Shown here in pieces: positions 43,888 through 52,306 of a DNA stretch of 64,000 bases (within the stretch, counting starts at the first letter, position 1; each line of letters starts with the position of its first letter). The notes beneath the pieces were generated by a model that made no database searches, was not told the origin of the DNA, and saw only the letters and a list, made by a program, of their open reading frames with translations. Position numbers and translations under genes: made by a program. Source of the DNA: JACCZX01 sp038216465 (GTDB taxonomy: Bacteria > Pseudomonadota > Gammaproteobacteria > Burkholderiales > Burkholderiaceae_F). The stretch covers positions 1 to 64,000 of the forward strand of contig JBBQQC010000013.1 of NCBI GenBank assembly GCA_038216465.1, written 5' to 3'.

Positions 43888-45384
43888 ATGGCAAAAGTCA
43901 TTCTTGCGCTGGATCAAGGCACCACCAGCTCACGCGCGATCGTGTTCGACCGGCGCGGCCGGATCGTTTCTACCGCGCAGCAGGAATTCCGGCAGATTTT
44001 TTCGCAACCCGGCTGGGTCGAACACGACGCCGCTGAAATCTGGTCGACCCAGTTGGCATGTGCGCGCTCCGCTCTGCGCTTGGCTGGGGCTGATGCGACC
44101 GAGGTCGTCGCGTTGGGTGTGACAAACCAGCGCGAAACGACAGTGATCTGGGATCGGGCGACCGGCGCACCGATCGCAAACGCGATCGTGTGGCAGGATC
44201 GCCGCACGGCCGAGCGTTGCCAGGCGCTGCGTGAGCAGGGCTTCGAAGCGCGCATCACCGCTCTGACCGGGCTGCTGCTCGACCCGTACTTTTCCGCCAC
44301 CAAGATCGAATGGCTGCTCGATCACGTGCCCGGAGCGCGTGCGCGCTCCGGGCACGGCGAACTGGCATTCGGCACGATCGATACCTGGCTGATATGGAAT
44401 CTCACCGGTGGCGCGCAGCACGTTACCGACGTCAGCAACGCGTCGCGTACGCTGCTGCTCGACCTGCATGCGCTGGAGTGGAGCGATGAGCTGCTCCGAT
44501 TGTTCAACGTCCCGCGCGCGCTACTGCCACGCGTCACTGCGTCGAGCGAGGTCGTCGGAACGACCGCACCGGAGTTGTTCGGTGCTCCGATCGCAATCGC
44601 TGGCAATGCGGGAGACCAGCAAGCCGCGACGTTCGGGCAAGCTTGTTTCAGCGAAGGCATGGCGAAGAACACGATTGGCACCGGCGCCTTCATGTTGATG
44701 AACGTCGGCGCAAAGCCGCAGGCGTCGAATAATCGATTGCTCGCAACGGCGGGCTGGAAGCTTTCCATTCCGCCAAGCACGTCGTACATGCTCGAAGGCA
44801 GCGTGTTCGTCGCGGGGGCGGTCGTGCAATGGCTGCGCGATGGACTCGGATTGTTCGCGCGCTCGGACGATGTCGAAGCACTTGCGCGACAGGTCGAAGA
44901 CCATGGCGACGTGTTTGTGGTTCCCGGCTTTGTCGGGCTCGGCGCGCCGCACTGGGATCCCAACGCGCGCGGCGCCATTGTCGGGCTGACGCGTGGAACG
45001 TCGAAAGCTCACATTGCGCGCGCGGCGCTGCAATCGATCGCGTTCCAGTCGGCCGACGTCCTGGCGGCGATGCAGCGCGATGCGCATCGGCCGCTGACCG
45101 AGATTAGGGTCGACGGCGGAGCGGCCCGCAACGACTTGTTGCTGCAGTATCAGACCGACCTTACCGGCGTGCCGGTCGTGCGGCCCGAGGTGACGGAGAC
45201 CACGGCGCTTGGTGCAGCCTACCTTGCCGGATTGGCTACGGGCTTCTGGGGCGGCGTCGACGAAATTTCCGAGCTTTGGCGTGCCGAGCGCCGCTTCGAG
45301 CCGGCGATGCAGGCCGCGCAGCGCGAAGAACTGATCGCGCGCTGGCACAAGGCAGTCGAGCGTTCGCGGCATTGGGCCGCATGA
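43888..45384 (+). CDS. glpK: Glycerol kinase
   Basis: A 498-residue FGGY kinase that phosphorylates glycerol to sn-glycerol 3-phosphate. The N-terminal phosphate loop is L-D-Q-G-T-T-S-S-R-A-I-V-F-D (8-21), followed by N-Q-R-E-T-T-V-I-W (glycerol-binding R-E pair). The C-terminal D-G-G-A-A-R-N-D-L-L-L-Q-Y-Q-T-D is the adenosine motif. The length is normal for the family. The start at 43888 is set by homology; the open frame extends into the divergent receptor gene. It overlaps glpD by 4 bp. No glycerol facilitator GlpF lies alongside. Confidence 0.96.
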   Translation: MAKVILALDQGTTSSRAIVFDRRGRIVSTAQQEFRQIFSQPGWVEHDAAEIWSTQLACARSALRLAGADATEVVALGVTNQRETTVIWDRATGAPIANAIVWQDRRTAERCQALREQGFEARITALTGLLLDPYFSATKIEWLLDHVPGARARSGHGELAFGTIDTWLIWNLTGGAQHVTDVSNASRTLLLDLHALEWSDELLRLFNVPRALLPRVTASSEVVGTTAPELFGAPIAIAGNAGDQQAATFGQACFSEGMAKNTIGTGAFMLMNVGAKPQASNNRLLATAGWKLSIPPSTSYMLEGSVFVAGAVVQWLRDGLGLFARSDDVEALARQVEDHGDVFVVPGFVGLGAPHWDPNARGAIVGLTRGTSKAHIARAALQSIAFQSADVLAAMQRDAHRPLTEIRVDGGAARNDLLLQYQTDLTGVPVVRPEVTETTALGAAYLAGLATGFWGGVDEISELWRAERRFEPAMQAAQREELIARWHKAVERSRHWAA

Positions 45385-46901
45385 ACCGGCCCGGGGAGAG
45401 GTCGCTTTCGACAAGCGGAACGCCGCGCAGCGCGCAAGGTGCGTACTGCGTTCGGGCGGAGATCGATCGCGAGCGGTTACTTGGCCAGCTGCGCGAACCA
45501 GCGGAGTGGGATGTTGTCGTTATCGGCGGCGGCGCCACCGGGCTCGGTATCGCGCTCGACGCCGCCGCGCGCGGCTTCCGGACGGCGCTATTGGAGGCGC
45601 GCGATTTCGCGAGCGGAACTTCGGGCTGCAGTACCAAGCTGATCCACGGCGGCGTGCGCTACCTGGCGCAGGGCAACGTGCAGCTGGTGCGCGAAGCGTT
45701 ATCCGAGCGTGCTCTGCTGCTCGCGAATGCGCCGCAGCTGGTGCGTCCGCTGAAATTCGTTGTTCCGTGCTACCGGCTGCTTGAGCGCGAGTTCATGCGC
45801 CTGGGCTTAGGTGTTTACGACGCGCTTGCCGGCAAGCGCGGTATCGGCGCTACCCGCTGGCTGTCGCGCGAGCAAACGATCGCGCAGTTGCCCGGCGTCA
45901 GAACCGAAGGATTGCGCGGCGGAGTCGTCTACTGGGACGCTCAGTTCGACGATGCCCGACTGGCAATCGCTCTGATGCGCACGGCGGTGCGGCTTGGTGC
46001 CGTCGCGATCAACTATGTTGAAGCGGATCGGATCGACGTCGCCGGCGGAAAGGTAACGGCAATTGTGGCGCATGACGTTCGCACATCAGAGCGCATCGAG
46101 TTGCGCGCGAAGGCAGTTTTCAACGCCACTGGTGTTTGGGCTGATCAGTTGCGTGGCCGTCTGGATAGTGCCGCCGCGCCGTTGACCGTGACGAGCCGTG
46201 GCTCACACCTTGTGTTGCCGGCATCATTTCTACCCGGCGCATGCGGCATGATGATTCCCAGAACCGCCGACGGCCGCGTGCTGTTTGCGATTCCCTGGCG
46301 CGCCCATTTGATGATTGGCACGACCGACGTAGCCGCGAACGGACCCACGTGGACACCTGAGGCTTCGCACGCCGAGATCGAATTCATCGTCGCTGCCGCA
46401 CGCAGCTACTTGCAGCGCGCACCGTCGGCGAGTGATGTCCTGGCGACCTTCGCAGGACTGCGCCCGTTGTTCTCGCCGAGTGCGGCACGAGCGACCAAGA
46501 CCATTTCTCGCGAACACGCGATCGTGATCGAGCACCGGAATCTGATTACCGTCATCGGTGGTAAGTGGACCACGTACAGAAAGATGGCGCTCGATGCACT
46601 CGACCAGGCCACGCAGATTGGGTTGCTCGATCCCAAGCCGTGCTTGACCGCCGCCATCAAGCTCGACATCGACGATGCCGTCGAAGCCCAATGCCGCGCT
46701 GCCGAAGCTGCGGCGTTGGCCGGTGGTAGCGATGGAGATGCGATCGCAGCATTCGTGCGCCTTGTGCTGCGGCTGGAACAGGCGCATGACGTTGAAGACG
46801 TTATCGCGCGCCGGCTTCGGCTCGCATCGATCGATCAGCGTGCGGCGGCGCGAACAGCACCGGTGGTCAGCGCGTTGCTATCGGCCCACCGGATTGCTTG
46901 A
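45381..46901 (+). CDS. glpD: Aerobic glycerol-3-phosphate dehydrogenase
   Basis: A 506-residue FAD enzyme that oxidises glycerol 3-phosphate to dihydroxyacetone phosphate and feeds electrons to quinone at the inner membrane. The FAD loop is V-V-I-G-G-G-A-T-G-L-G, followed by the family signatures F-A-S-G-T-S-G-C-S-T-K-L-I-H-G-G-V and V-I-G-G-K-W-T-T-Y-R. About 35 extra residues precede the FAD loop compared with E. coli GlpD. The ATG overlaps the glpK stop (ATGA), so the pair is coupled. A strong terminator follows. Confidence 0.95.
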   Translation: MNRPGERSLSTSGTPRSAQGAYCVRAEIDRERLLGQLREPAEWDVVVIGGGATGLGIALDAAARGFRTALLEARDFASGTSGCSTKLIHGGVRYLAQGNVQLVREALSERALLLANAPQLVRPLKFVVPCYRLLEREFMRLGLGVYDALAGKRGIGATRWLSREQTIAQLPGVRTEGLRGGVVYWDAQFDDARLAIALMRTAVRLGAVAINYVEADRIDVAGGKVTAIVAHDVRTSERIELRAKAVFNATGVWADQLRGRLDSAAAPLTVTSRGSHLVLPASFLPGACGMMIPRTADGRVLFAIPWRAHLMIGTTDVAANGPTWTPEASHAEIEFIVAAARSYLQRAPSASDVLATFAGLRPLFSPSAARATKTISREHAIVIEHRNLITVIGGKWTTYRKMALDALDQATQIGLLDPKPCLTAAIKLDIDDAVEAQCRAAEAAALAGGSDGDAIAAFVRLVLRLEQAHDVEDVIARRLRLASIDQRAAARTAPVVSALLSAHRIA

Positions 46902-46912
46902 CCGGCGAAAAA

Positions 46913-46936
46913 AAAGCCACTCGAGCGAGTGGCTTT
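46913..46936. terminator. Bidirectional intrinsic terminator (glpD / porin)
   Basis: Stem AAAGCCACTCG / CGAGTGGCTTT (46913-46923 and 46926-46936) with a 2-base loop. It is preceded by a run of A and followed by TTT on the plus strand. It lies between the convergent ends of glpD and the first porin, so it can serve both. Confidence 0.88.
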
Positions 46937-46956
46937 AATCGTACGAATACTAACGA

Positions 46957-48066
46957 TTAGAACAGGTGGCGCATTCCGACCGTGTACTGCCGGCGGTCAA
47001 ACGTGGGGCTGTTCTCGAGCGTATTTTTGCCGTCCAGACGCGAGGCCGTCACGTACACATTGGTGCGGCGGGACAACGGATACGTATAACCGAGTGCGTA
47101 GGCTCTGAAGTCGCGCTCGTCAAACGTTGTAGGCGTCAGTTGCACACGATCTGCGTTGTAACGGGTGTAGGAGCCCAGGATGGAGCCGCCGAACAGCGGA
47201 ACCGTCACACCGCCCATCCACGCATTGGCATCCGCTCCGGAAGTAATACCGGCAACGTTGAATACGCGCTGGTTATCTTCTCTGGCGTAGGCGGCGTGCA
47301 ACTTGACGAATCGCAGATCAAACGTCAGGCCTGCCTGCAGGTTGGTCTGGTTATCCGGAGCATTCGGAATCTTAATGCGGTCCCAGGTTACGACGCCGAA
47401 GAACGGACCTGCGGCAAACGAGGCGCCGGTGAACGTCACGTTGACGTTGTTACCGCTGCCCGCTAACTCAGGGCCGCTTGCATTCCATGAATGACCGATG
47501 CCGAGCTTGAAGCCGCCGAAGCTCGGCGACGAGTACAGAAGCGAATTATCTAGGCGCAGCGCCGACGCGGACGAAAACTTCAGCGCCGAATCACCGAAAC
47601 CGGTCAGGAATGGATCACTGTTGCCGAACATGTCGAACGAACCGGTGCCCGATGAAAACGTGGCTACGCGGCCGGCGACGAGTGTTCCCCAGCCGCCCGA
47701 CAGACCCGCCCAAACCTGGCGACCAAATATACGGTTCTGGTTGCCTCCTCCGCACACATTGGTAACGGGGGTGCCGGTACACGCGCCGCTTTGCTGACCC
47801 AACGTACCCGTATCGATGTTGAAGCCGCCCTCGATTGTGAACACGGCATTCAGGCTTGGCGAGAGCGCTTCCGAACCGCGCATGCCCCACCGGTTGCCGG
47901 ATTGATGGCCGCCGTTGATGCCGCTGGTGGACGAAACGCCACTTGCAGTCGGGTCGTTGTATTGGTAGTTGACATCCAAGATGCCGTAGAGCGTTACGTT
48001 CGACTGTGCGAGCGCAGCGCCTGAGAAAGCACCGAATACCGCCAGTGCTATCAGATTCTTTTTCAT
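46957..48066 (-). CDS. Outer-membrane porin (Burkholderiales type), porin 1
   Basis: A 369-residue trimeric porin. The N-terminal signal peptide M-K-K-N-L-I-A-L-A-V-F-G-A-F-S-G-A-A-L-A-Q leads to S-N-V-T-L-Y-G-I-L-D-V-N-Y, the standard first strand. Repeated amphipathic strands follow, and the chain ends Y-T-V-G-M-R-H-L-F with the terminal Phe recognised by the Bam complex. A Cys pair (A-C-T-G and N-V-C-G-G) in an early external loop could form a disulfide. AAGGAG precedes the start. It provides passive uptake of small hydrophilic solutes. Confidence 0.94.
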   Translation of the reverse strand: MKKNLIALAVFGAFSGAALAQSNVTLYGILDVNYQYNDPTASGVSSTSGINGGHQSGNRWGMRGSEALSPSLNAVFTIEGGFNIDTGTLGQQSGACTGTPVTNVCGGGNQNRIFGRQVWAGLSGGWGTLVAGRVATFSSGTGSFDMFGNSDPFLTGFGDSALKFSSASALRLDNSLLYSSPSFGGFKLGIGHSWNASGPELAGSGNNVNVTFTGASFAAGPFFGVVTWDRIKIPNAPDNQTNLQAGLTFDLRFVKLHAAYAREDNQRVFNVAGITSGADANAWMGGVTVPLFGGSILGSYTRYNADRVQLTPTTFDERDFRAYALGYTYPLSRRTNVYVTASRLDGKNTLENSPTFDRRQYTVGMRHLF

Positions 48067-48313
48067 GTAAAGCTCTCCTTGCTGGTGATGGGAATTCTTT
48101 TACGCCACGGCCCCGCACGAGCCGCCACGCGAATGAACCACTCCCCGGAGGAAGTTGAGACGGATTCTTTCAGACGAGTCGTGACAAGGCAAAGAAACAG
48201 AGTGAAAAGAGCGAAATTGTGGTGCGCGTGTTGCGGTCAGACAACAAGGAAACGGGCTGCGGAAGCCTTTCCCTCGCCGGCTCGATTCGTCTCTGAATCT
48301 CCCGGTTCCGGCA

Positions 48314-49699
48314 TTAGAAGCTATGCCTTAGGCCCAGTTGAAAGGCGCGGGCATCCTCGCCCGCGCCGGTTGTGTATCCTGTGGTGTACCCGGCTGACGA
48401 CAAGCTCATGCGTGCGCTGCCGGAGTTATCCATGAAAGCGGCGACCGCGTACAACTGGGTGCGACGGGAGAACTCGTAAAAATACGCGACTCCGTAGTGA
48501 CTTGCCTTGGCGTCCGTCGTCGCCCACGGCGACCGGCCGTCGTCCTTGCCGTAGTTGTACACGCCGTATAGCGTGCTCGAGCCAAAGCGCCACGAAATCC
48601 CACCGTGATAAGCCTTGGAATCGGTGGGTCCGGCCAGGCCACGCATCGTGTCAAAGTCGAAGCTGTTGATCTGCAAGCCCCCCAGGATGGCGTTGATTGC
48701 GGCCAGGCTGCCGCCGGTGGAGACGACGATGTTCTGGATATCCGCAGGCTGCAGAATCGGATTCTTGTTCTGGCGGTCGAGGTATTGCGCGTACAGGCGG
48801 ACAGGGCCGAAGCCGACATACCCGCCCACATTGAACATCTTTAGGCCGGTCCGCCTTTGCGGGTTAGTGCCTGTGTTAAACGGCACTACGTTGTCATGGT
48901 TGTACCCGACTCCGACGCCCCAGGTGGGGGCGTTGTACTGAAGATTCGCGCCATAAAAGTCATCGCCTTTCTGCGGGCTGGTCGCGCGCTCATTGCGTAG
49001 CGTTTCGGAGCCGCCGAAGCTATACATCAGCGACGCCGCGAAGCCGGACAGTTCGATCCGGTATTGCGCGGAGTTGTTGGCTCGAATCTTTGGATTGGAG
49101 AAGCCCTGCCCGAACTGCAATGCGGTCTGGTCACCCATCACGTTGAATTTGTTCAGGATCTCGTACGCGGGCGTGTATTGACGCCCAAAGAAAAAGCCGC
49201 CAACGGGAGTAACCAAGCCGGCCCACGCCTGCCGATCGAAAATTGCGCCGGCCGCGTTGACGGTGGTTATGGCCTGCAGCAGTGCATTGTTGACAGCGTT
49301 GGCTCCGCCGACGATCGTCGGTTGCGACGCGGCCGGCACCTGGACCGCGGGCGGGGTAATGACGAAAGTTACGCCGGGACACACGGTGGGCGCTGTTGCG
49401 GGTGCGTTGTTGGCGCGACACCAGTACAGCGCGTTGTTGTTGCTCAGACTGCCGGTATCGGCTTCGAACCGGCCTTCAAGCGTAAACAAGGCACGCCAGC
49501 CGGGACTTAAATCTTCAGAGCCGCGAATCCCCCAGCGAGAGCCCGCCGAAATGCCGCTTTGCAGGCGAGTGCCGTGGACGCTGCCAGCATCGAGGTACTC
49601 GAAACCGACATCGACAATGCCGTATAACGTCACTGAGCTTTGCGCGTACGCCGCCGGAAACGCACACGCGAGCGCGACCGTTAACAAACTCTTCCGCAT
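48314..49699 (-). CDS. Outer-membrane porin, porin 2 (enlarged early loop)
   Basis: A 461-residue porin with signal peptide M-R-K-S-L-L-T-V-A-L-A-C-A-F-P-A-A-Y-A-Q, first strand S-S-V-T-L-Y-G-I-V-D-V-G and terminal L-G-L-R-H-S-F. It is about 90 residues longer than porin 1. Much of the excess is an Ala/Pro/Thr/Val-rich insertion at about residues 90-155, within an external loop that also holds a Cys pair (Y-W-C-R and V-C-P-G). AGGAGA precedes the ATG. It lies 247 bp upstream of porin 1 on the same strand; each has its own ribosome-binding site and probably its own promoter. Confidence 0.93.
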   Translation of the reverse strand: MRKSLLTVALACAFPAAYAQSSVTLYGIVDVGFEYLDAGSVHGTRLQSGISAGSRWGIRGSEDLSPGWRALFTLEGRFEADTGSLSNNNALYWCRANNAPATAPTVCPGVTFVITPPAVQVPAASQPTIVGGANAVNNALLQAITTVNAAGAIFDRQAWAGLVTPVGGFFFGRQYTPAYEILNKFNVMGDQTALQFGQGFSNPKIRANNSAQYRIELSGFAASLMYSFGGSETLRNERATSPQKGDDFYGANLQYNAPTWGVGVGYNHDNVVPFNTGTNPQRRTGLKMFNVGGYVGFGPVRLYAQYLDRQNKNPILQPADIQNIVVSTGGSLAAINAILGGLQINSFDFDTMRGLAGPTDSKAYHGGISWRFGSSTLYGVYNYGKDDGRSPWATTDAKASHYGVAYFYEFSRRTQLYAVAAFMDNSGSARMSLSSAGYTTGYTTGAGEDARAFQLGLRHSF

Positions 49700-49829
49700 G
49701 ACTGTCTCCTGGCTCTTCTAGTGTTTTGGCTCGGACCGAGCGACCGGGTGCGAGAATACCGCCGCACTTGGTTGATTTCGACGCCTCAACGGCCATAGAA
49801 ACTTTTTCGTGCCTTTTACGCAACATTGA

Positions 49830-50483
49830 ATGAAGACCCCTCAGCGCAGTGTGTTCGACCAACTGATGGGGGCCGCGGACCGTGCACTGCGCACGCTGGC
49901 CGCTGATCCGCAGGCGAGCCGCACCAGCCCTGCCGATAACATTCCGATGCCGATACCCGCGGCTGCACTGTCGGAACCCGATCGGCGCCACGCCGCGGCA
50001 CTAATGCGCGTCAACCACGTCGGTGAAGTCTGCGCGCAGGCGCTGTACGACGCGCAAGCGTTGGCAACGAATTCGTCGGCGCTGCGCGAAGCGTTCGTTC
50101 GCGCCGCGCGGGAGGAGACAGATCACCTGGCGTGGACGCAGCAACGCATCGCCGAGCTGGGCGGGCACACGAGCCTGCTTAATCCATTATGGTATTCGGG
50201 AGCATTCGTGATCGGCTTGGTGGCTGCGCGACTAGGGGATCGTGCGAGTTTGGGCTTTCTGGTCGAGACCGAGCGTCAAGTCGAGCAGCATCTGCAACGA
50301 CATCTTGAACGTCTGCCCGCGGCGGATATGGCCTCACGCGCGATTGTCGAGCAGATGAAACACGACGAGGCGCAACACGCAGACTCAGCGATACAGCACG
50401 GTGCTGCACCGTTACCGCTGCCTGCTCGTTTGGCGATGCGGTTGGCCGCGCGGGTAATGACGAGCACTGCCCACTACATCTGA
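49830..50483 (+). CDS. coq7: Demethoxyubiquinone hydroxylase
   Basis: A 217-residue di-iron carboxylate enzyme of ubiquinone biosynthesis that hydroxylates the demethoxyubiquinone ring. The iron ligands are visible as N-H-V-G-E, R-E-E-T-D-H, E-T-E-R-Q-V-E-Q-H and H-D-E-A-Q-H, the E/ExxH pattern of the Coq7 family. The N-terminal 45 residues are an extension usual in Burkholderiales. It converges with the OsmC gene, overlapping by 10 bp at the stops. Confidence 0.93.
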   Translation: MKTPQRSVFDQLMGAADRALRTLAADPQASRTSPADNIPMPIPAAALSEPDRRHAAALMRVNHVGEVCAQALYDAQALATNSSALREAFVRAAREETDHLAWTQQRIAELGGHTSLLNPLWYSGAFVIGLVAARLGDRASLGFLVETERQVEQHLQRHLERLPAADMASRAIVEQMKHDEAQHADSAIQHGAAPLPLPARLAMRLAARVMTSTAHYI

Positions 50484-50911
50484 TTCTGGGCTGAGTCGTC
50501 GACGATCTGCACCGAGTGCGTAATCTGCACCGACTTTGCGAGCATTGCGGTGGCCGAGCAATACTTGTCGTGCGACAGCTGTACCGCACGCAGCACGGCG
50601 TTCCGATTCAACGCTCGGCCACGTACCGTGAATTGCATATCGATGCGCTTGAACACTTTGGGGTCGTCTTGGGCGCGTTCAGCTGCGAGTTGCACGTCGC
50701 AGGCCGTGATCTGATGACGCCCGCGGCGCAGGATCAAAACAACGTCATAGGCGGTACAGGCGCCGGTGCCGATCAGTACCATCTCCATCGGTCGAGGAGC
50801 CAGGTTGCGACCGCCTCCCTCGGGCGCGCCGTCCATTTCGACGCGGTGCCCGCTGGCAGTTTCCGCGACAAAACTCATGCCCTCGCCGGACCATCTCACT
50901 GAGCACTGCAA
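50474..50911 (-). CDS. OsmC-family protein (YhfA-like)
   Basis: A 145-residue protein with the two conserved cysteines of the family: C52 (G-A-C-T-A-Y-D-V-V) and C118 (H-D-K-Y-C-S-A-T). In OsmC/Ohr proteins these reduce organic hydroperoxides; the YhfA subgroup is uncharacterised. The start is a TTG at 50911, chosen because a strong AAGGAG lies 7 bp upstream and the reading frame matches family N-termini (C-S-V-R-W-S-G-E-G-M-S-F). It is divergent from the rplM region. Confidence 0.87.
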   Translation of the reverse strand: MQCSVRWSGEGMSFVAETASGHRVEMDGAPEGGGRNLAPRPMEMVLIGTGACTAYDVVLILRRGRHQITACDVQLAAERAQDDPKVFKRIDMQFTVRGRALNRNAVLRAVQLSHDKYCSATAMLAKSVQITHSVQIVDDSAQNQM

Positions 50912-51117
50912 GCGTTTTCTCCTTCGTTGCTGTGGCGACGCAACACTTAACCATCTATTGGCTCATGGGGCATTCGCTGCGCCAAGCACTTGATTATTAG
51001 GTGCTATAGCTCATTTTTCGACGCGATTACGGGCGGGTAGCGGAAATCTGGCCTTGCACCGCACCAATTACCTGCGCATACTTCTAACTTGTCTCCTCCA
51101 CCCTCATAGGTGGTTTC

Positions 51118-51147
51118 GGCCCGGACCCTTGGTCTGGGCCGTTTTTT
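51118..51147 (+). terminator. Orphan intrinsic terminator upstream of rplM
   Basis: GGCCCGGACC (51118-51127), loop CTT, GGTCTGGGCC (51131-51140), a 10-bp stem with one G-U pair, then GTTTTTT. A smaller CCACC/GGTGG hairpin sits just upstream (51098-51113). It can only act on plus-strand transcripts. Confidence 0.8.
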
Positions 51148-51156
51148 GAAGGCGCC

Positions 51157-51186
51157 TTGCCTGCACCCCCCTTCAGCGGATAGAAT
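51157..51186 (+). promoter_or_regulatory. Predicted sigma-70 promoter for rplM-rpsI
   Basis: TTGCCT (51157-51162) and TAGAAT (51181-51186) are separated by 18 bp, ending 42 bp before the rplM ATG. It starts 10 bp after the orphan terminator, so the ribosomal protein transcript would be insulated from upstream transcription. Confidence 0.55.
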
Positions 51187-51228
51187 TTCCGGTTCTGCTG
51201 CGTCGGCAGCACGGACTCCAGTAACTGA

Positions 51229-51657
51229 ATGAAAACGTTTTCCGCAAAGCACCACGAAGTGAACCGAAATTGGCTCCTCGTGGATGGTAACGAGAAGGTT
51301 GTGGGCCGGCTCGCCAGCCAGATCGCCCTTCGCTTGCGAGGCAAGCACAAGCCCGAATACACGCCCCATGTAGACACCGGCGATTTCATCGTTGTCGTCA
51401 ACGCGGCAAAGCTGCGCATGACGGGCAACAAGAGCGAAGACAAGACGTATTACCGTCACAGCGGCTACCCCGGCGGCGTTTACGAGACGAATTTCAAGAA
51501 GATGCAGGAGCGCTTTCCGGGACGTGCCCTTCACCTCGCAGTGCGCGGCATGCTGCCCAAGGGTCCGCTCGGCTACGCAATGATTAAGAAGCTGAAGATC
51601 TATGCGGCCGGAGAGCATCCGCATTCCGCACAGCAGCCGAAGGCCGTCGAGATCTAG
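51229..51657 (+). CDS. rplM: 50S ribosomal protein L13
   Basis: A 142-residue protein of normal length for L13. K-T-F-S-A-K opens the protein, followed by W-L-L-V-D, V-V-G-R-L-A-S-Q-I-A, R-G-K-H-K-P-E-Y-T-P-H-V-D-T-G-D and M-L-P-K-G-P-L-G as family signatures. It is an early assembly protein of the large subunit and is cotranscribed with rpsI, 42 bp downstream, as in most bacteria. Confidence 0.98.
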   Translation: MKTFSAKHHEVNRNWLLVDGNEKVVGRLASQIALRLRGKHKPEYTPHVDTGDFIVVVNAAKLRMTGNKSEDKTYYRHSGYPGGVYETNFKKMQERFPGRALHLAVRGMLPKGPLGYAMIKKLKIYAAGEHPHSAQQPKAVEI

Positions 51658-51699
51658 CAGCGAAGTCAGGACGAGCGCAAACCAAGGATTGATGGAAAC

Positions 51700-52092
51700 A
51701 TGATCGGCAACTACAACTATGGGACCGGCCGCCGTAAGAGTTCGGTGGCGCGTGTTTTCCTCAAACGCGGCAGCGGCGCGATCGTCATCAACGGCCGCCC
51801 GATCGATGAATATTTCCACCGCGAAACCGGTCGTATGATTGCCCGCCAGCCTTTGACGTTGACCAACCACGCCGGCACGTTTGACGTGCAGATCAACGTG
51901 CACGGCGGTGGTGAATCGGGCCAGGCAGGCGCGGTTCGGCATGGCTTGGCCCGCGCGCTGATCGACTACGACGAGACGCTGAAGCCCGCATTGTCATCCG
52001 CGGGCCTGGTCACGCGCGATGCGCGTGAGGTCGAACGCAAGAAGGTCGGTTTCCGCAAGGCGCGTCGCCGCAAACAGTTCTCGAAGCGGTAG
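51700..52092 (+). CDS. rpsI: 30S ribosomal protein S9
   Basis: A 130-residue S9 with the standard opening Y-G-T-G-R-R-K-S-S-V-A-R-V, G-G-G-E-S-G-Q-A-G-A-V-R-H-G-L-A-R-A-L and the basic tail K-K-V-G-F-R-K-A-R-R-R-K-Q-F-S-K-R that reaches the P-site tRNA. Second gene of the rplM-rpsI operon. Confidence 0.98.
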   Translation: MIGNYNYGTGRRKSSVARVFLKRGSGAIVINGRPIDEYFHRETGRMIARQPLTLTNHAGTFDVQINVHGGGESGQAGAVRHGLARALIDYDETLKPALSSAGLVTRDAREVERKKVGFRKARRRKQFSKR

Positions 52093-52105
52093 ACGTTCGC
52101 TTGCT

Positions 52106-52130
52106 GGGGCCGCGGTCGCGGCCCCTATTC
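52106..52130 (+). terminator. Probable terminator after rpsI
   Basis: A perfect 9-bp stem GGGGCCGCG / CGCGGCCCC (52106-52114, 52117-52125) with a 2-base loop starts 14 bp after the rpsI stop, followed by TATTCT. The U-tract is poor, so termination may be partial or Rho-assisted. Confidence 0.6.
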
Positions 52131-52306
52131 TGGGGGCGCGCGTGAGCGCTACTCCGATCGCGGCACGGAATTTCTTCGTTGCCATCCTATACTGCCCGTG
52201 AAGAAAACGTCCGCGGATTGGCGCGAGCGGCTTCTTCTTGGCCGGACGTAGACAATGGTCCGGAGCATGTGAGGCTCACTTTGCATTTTCCTCTCCGCTC
52301 GATTGG

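Larger units (their letters stand above)
50912..51228. other. Intergenic region with orphan terminator and rplM promoter
   Basis: About 315 bp between divergent osmC-like and rplM genes. It contains no supported gene. A plus-strand intrinsic terminator (51118-51147) lies upstream of the rplM promoter, although the only plus-strand gene before it, coq7, ends more than 600 bp earlier. A short non-coding transcript ending here is possible. No tRNA cloverleaf was found on either strand. Confidence 0.55.

Noticed and set aside
50912..51117. Possible tRNA, tmRNA or 4.5S RNA upstream of rplM
   Set aside because: No T-loop GGTTCRA, no acceptor stem pairing and no tmRNA 5' end could be found, so only an unspecified small RNA is suggested.
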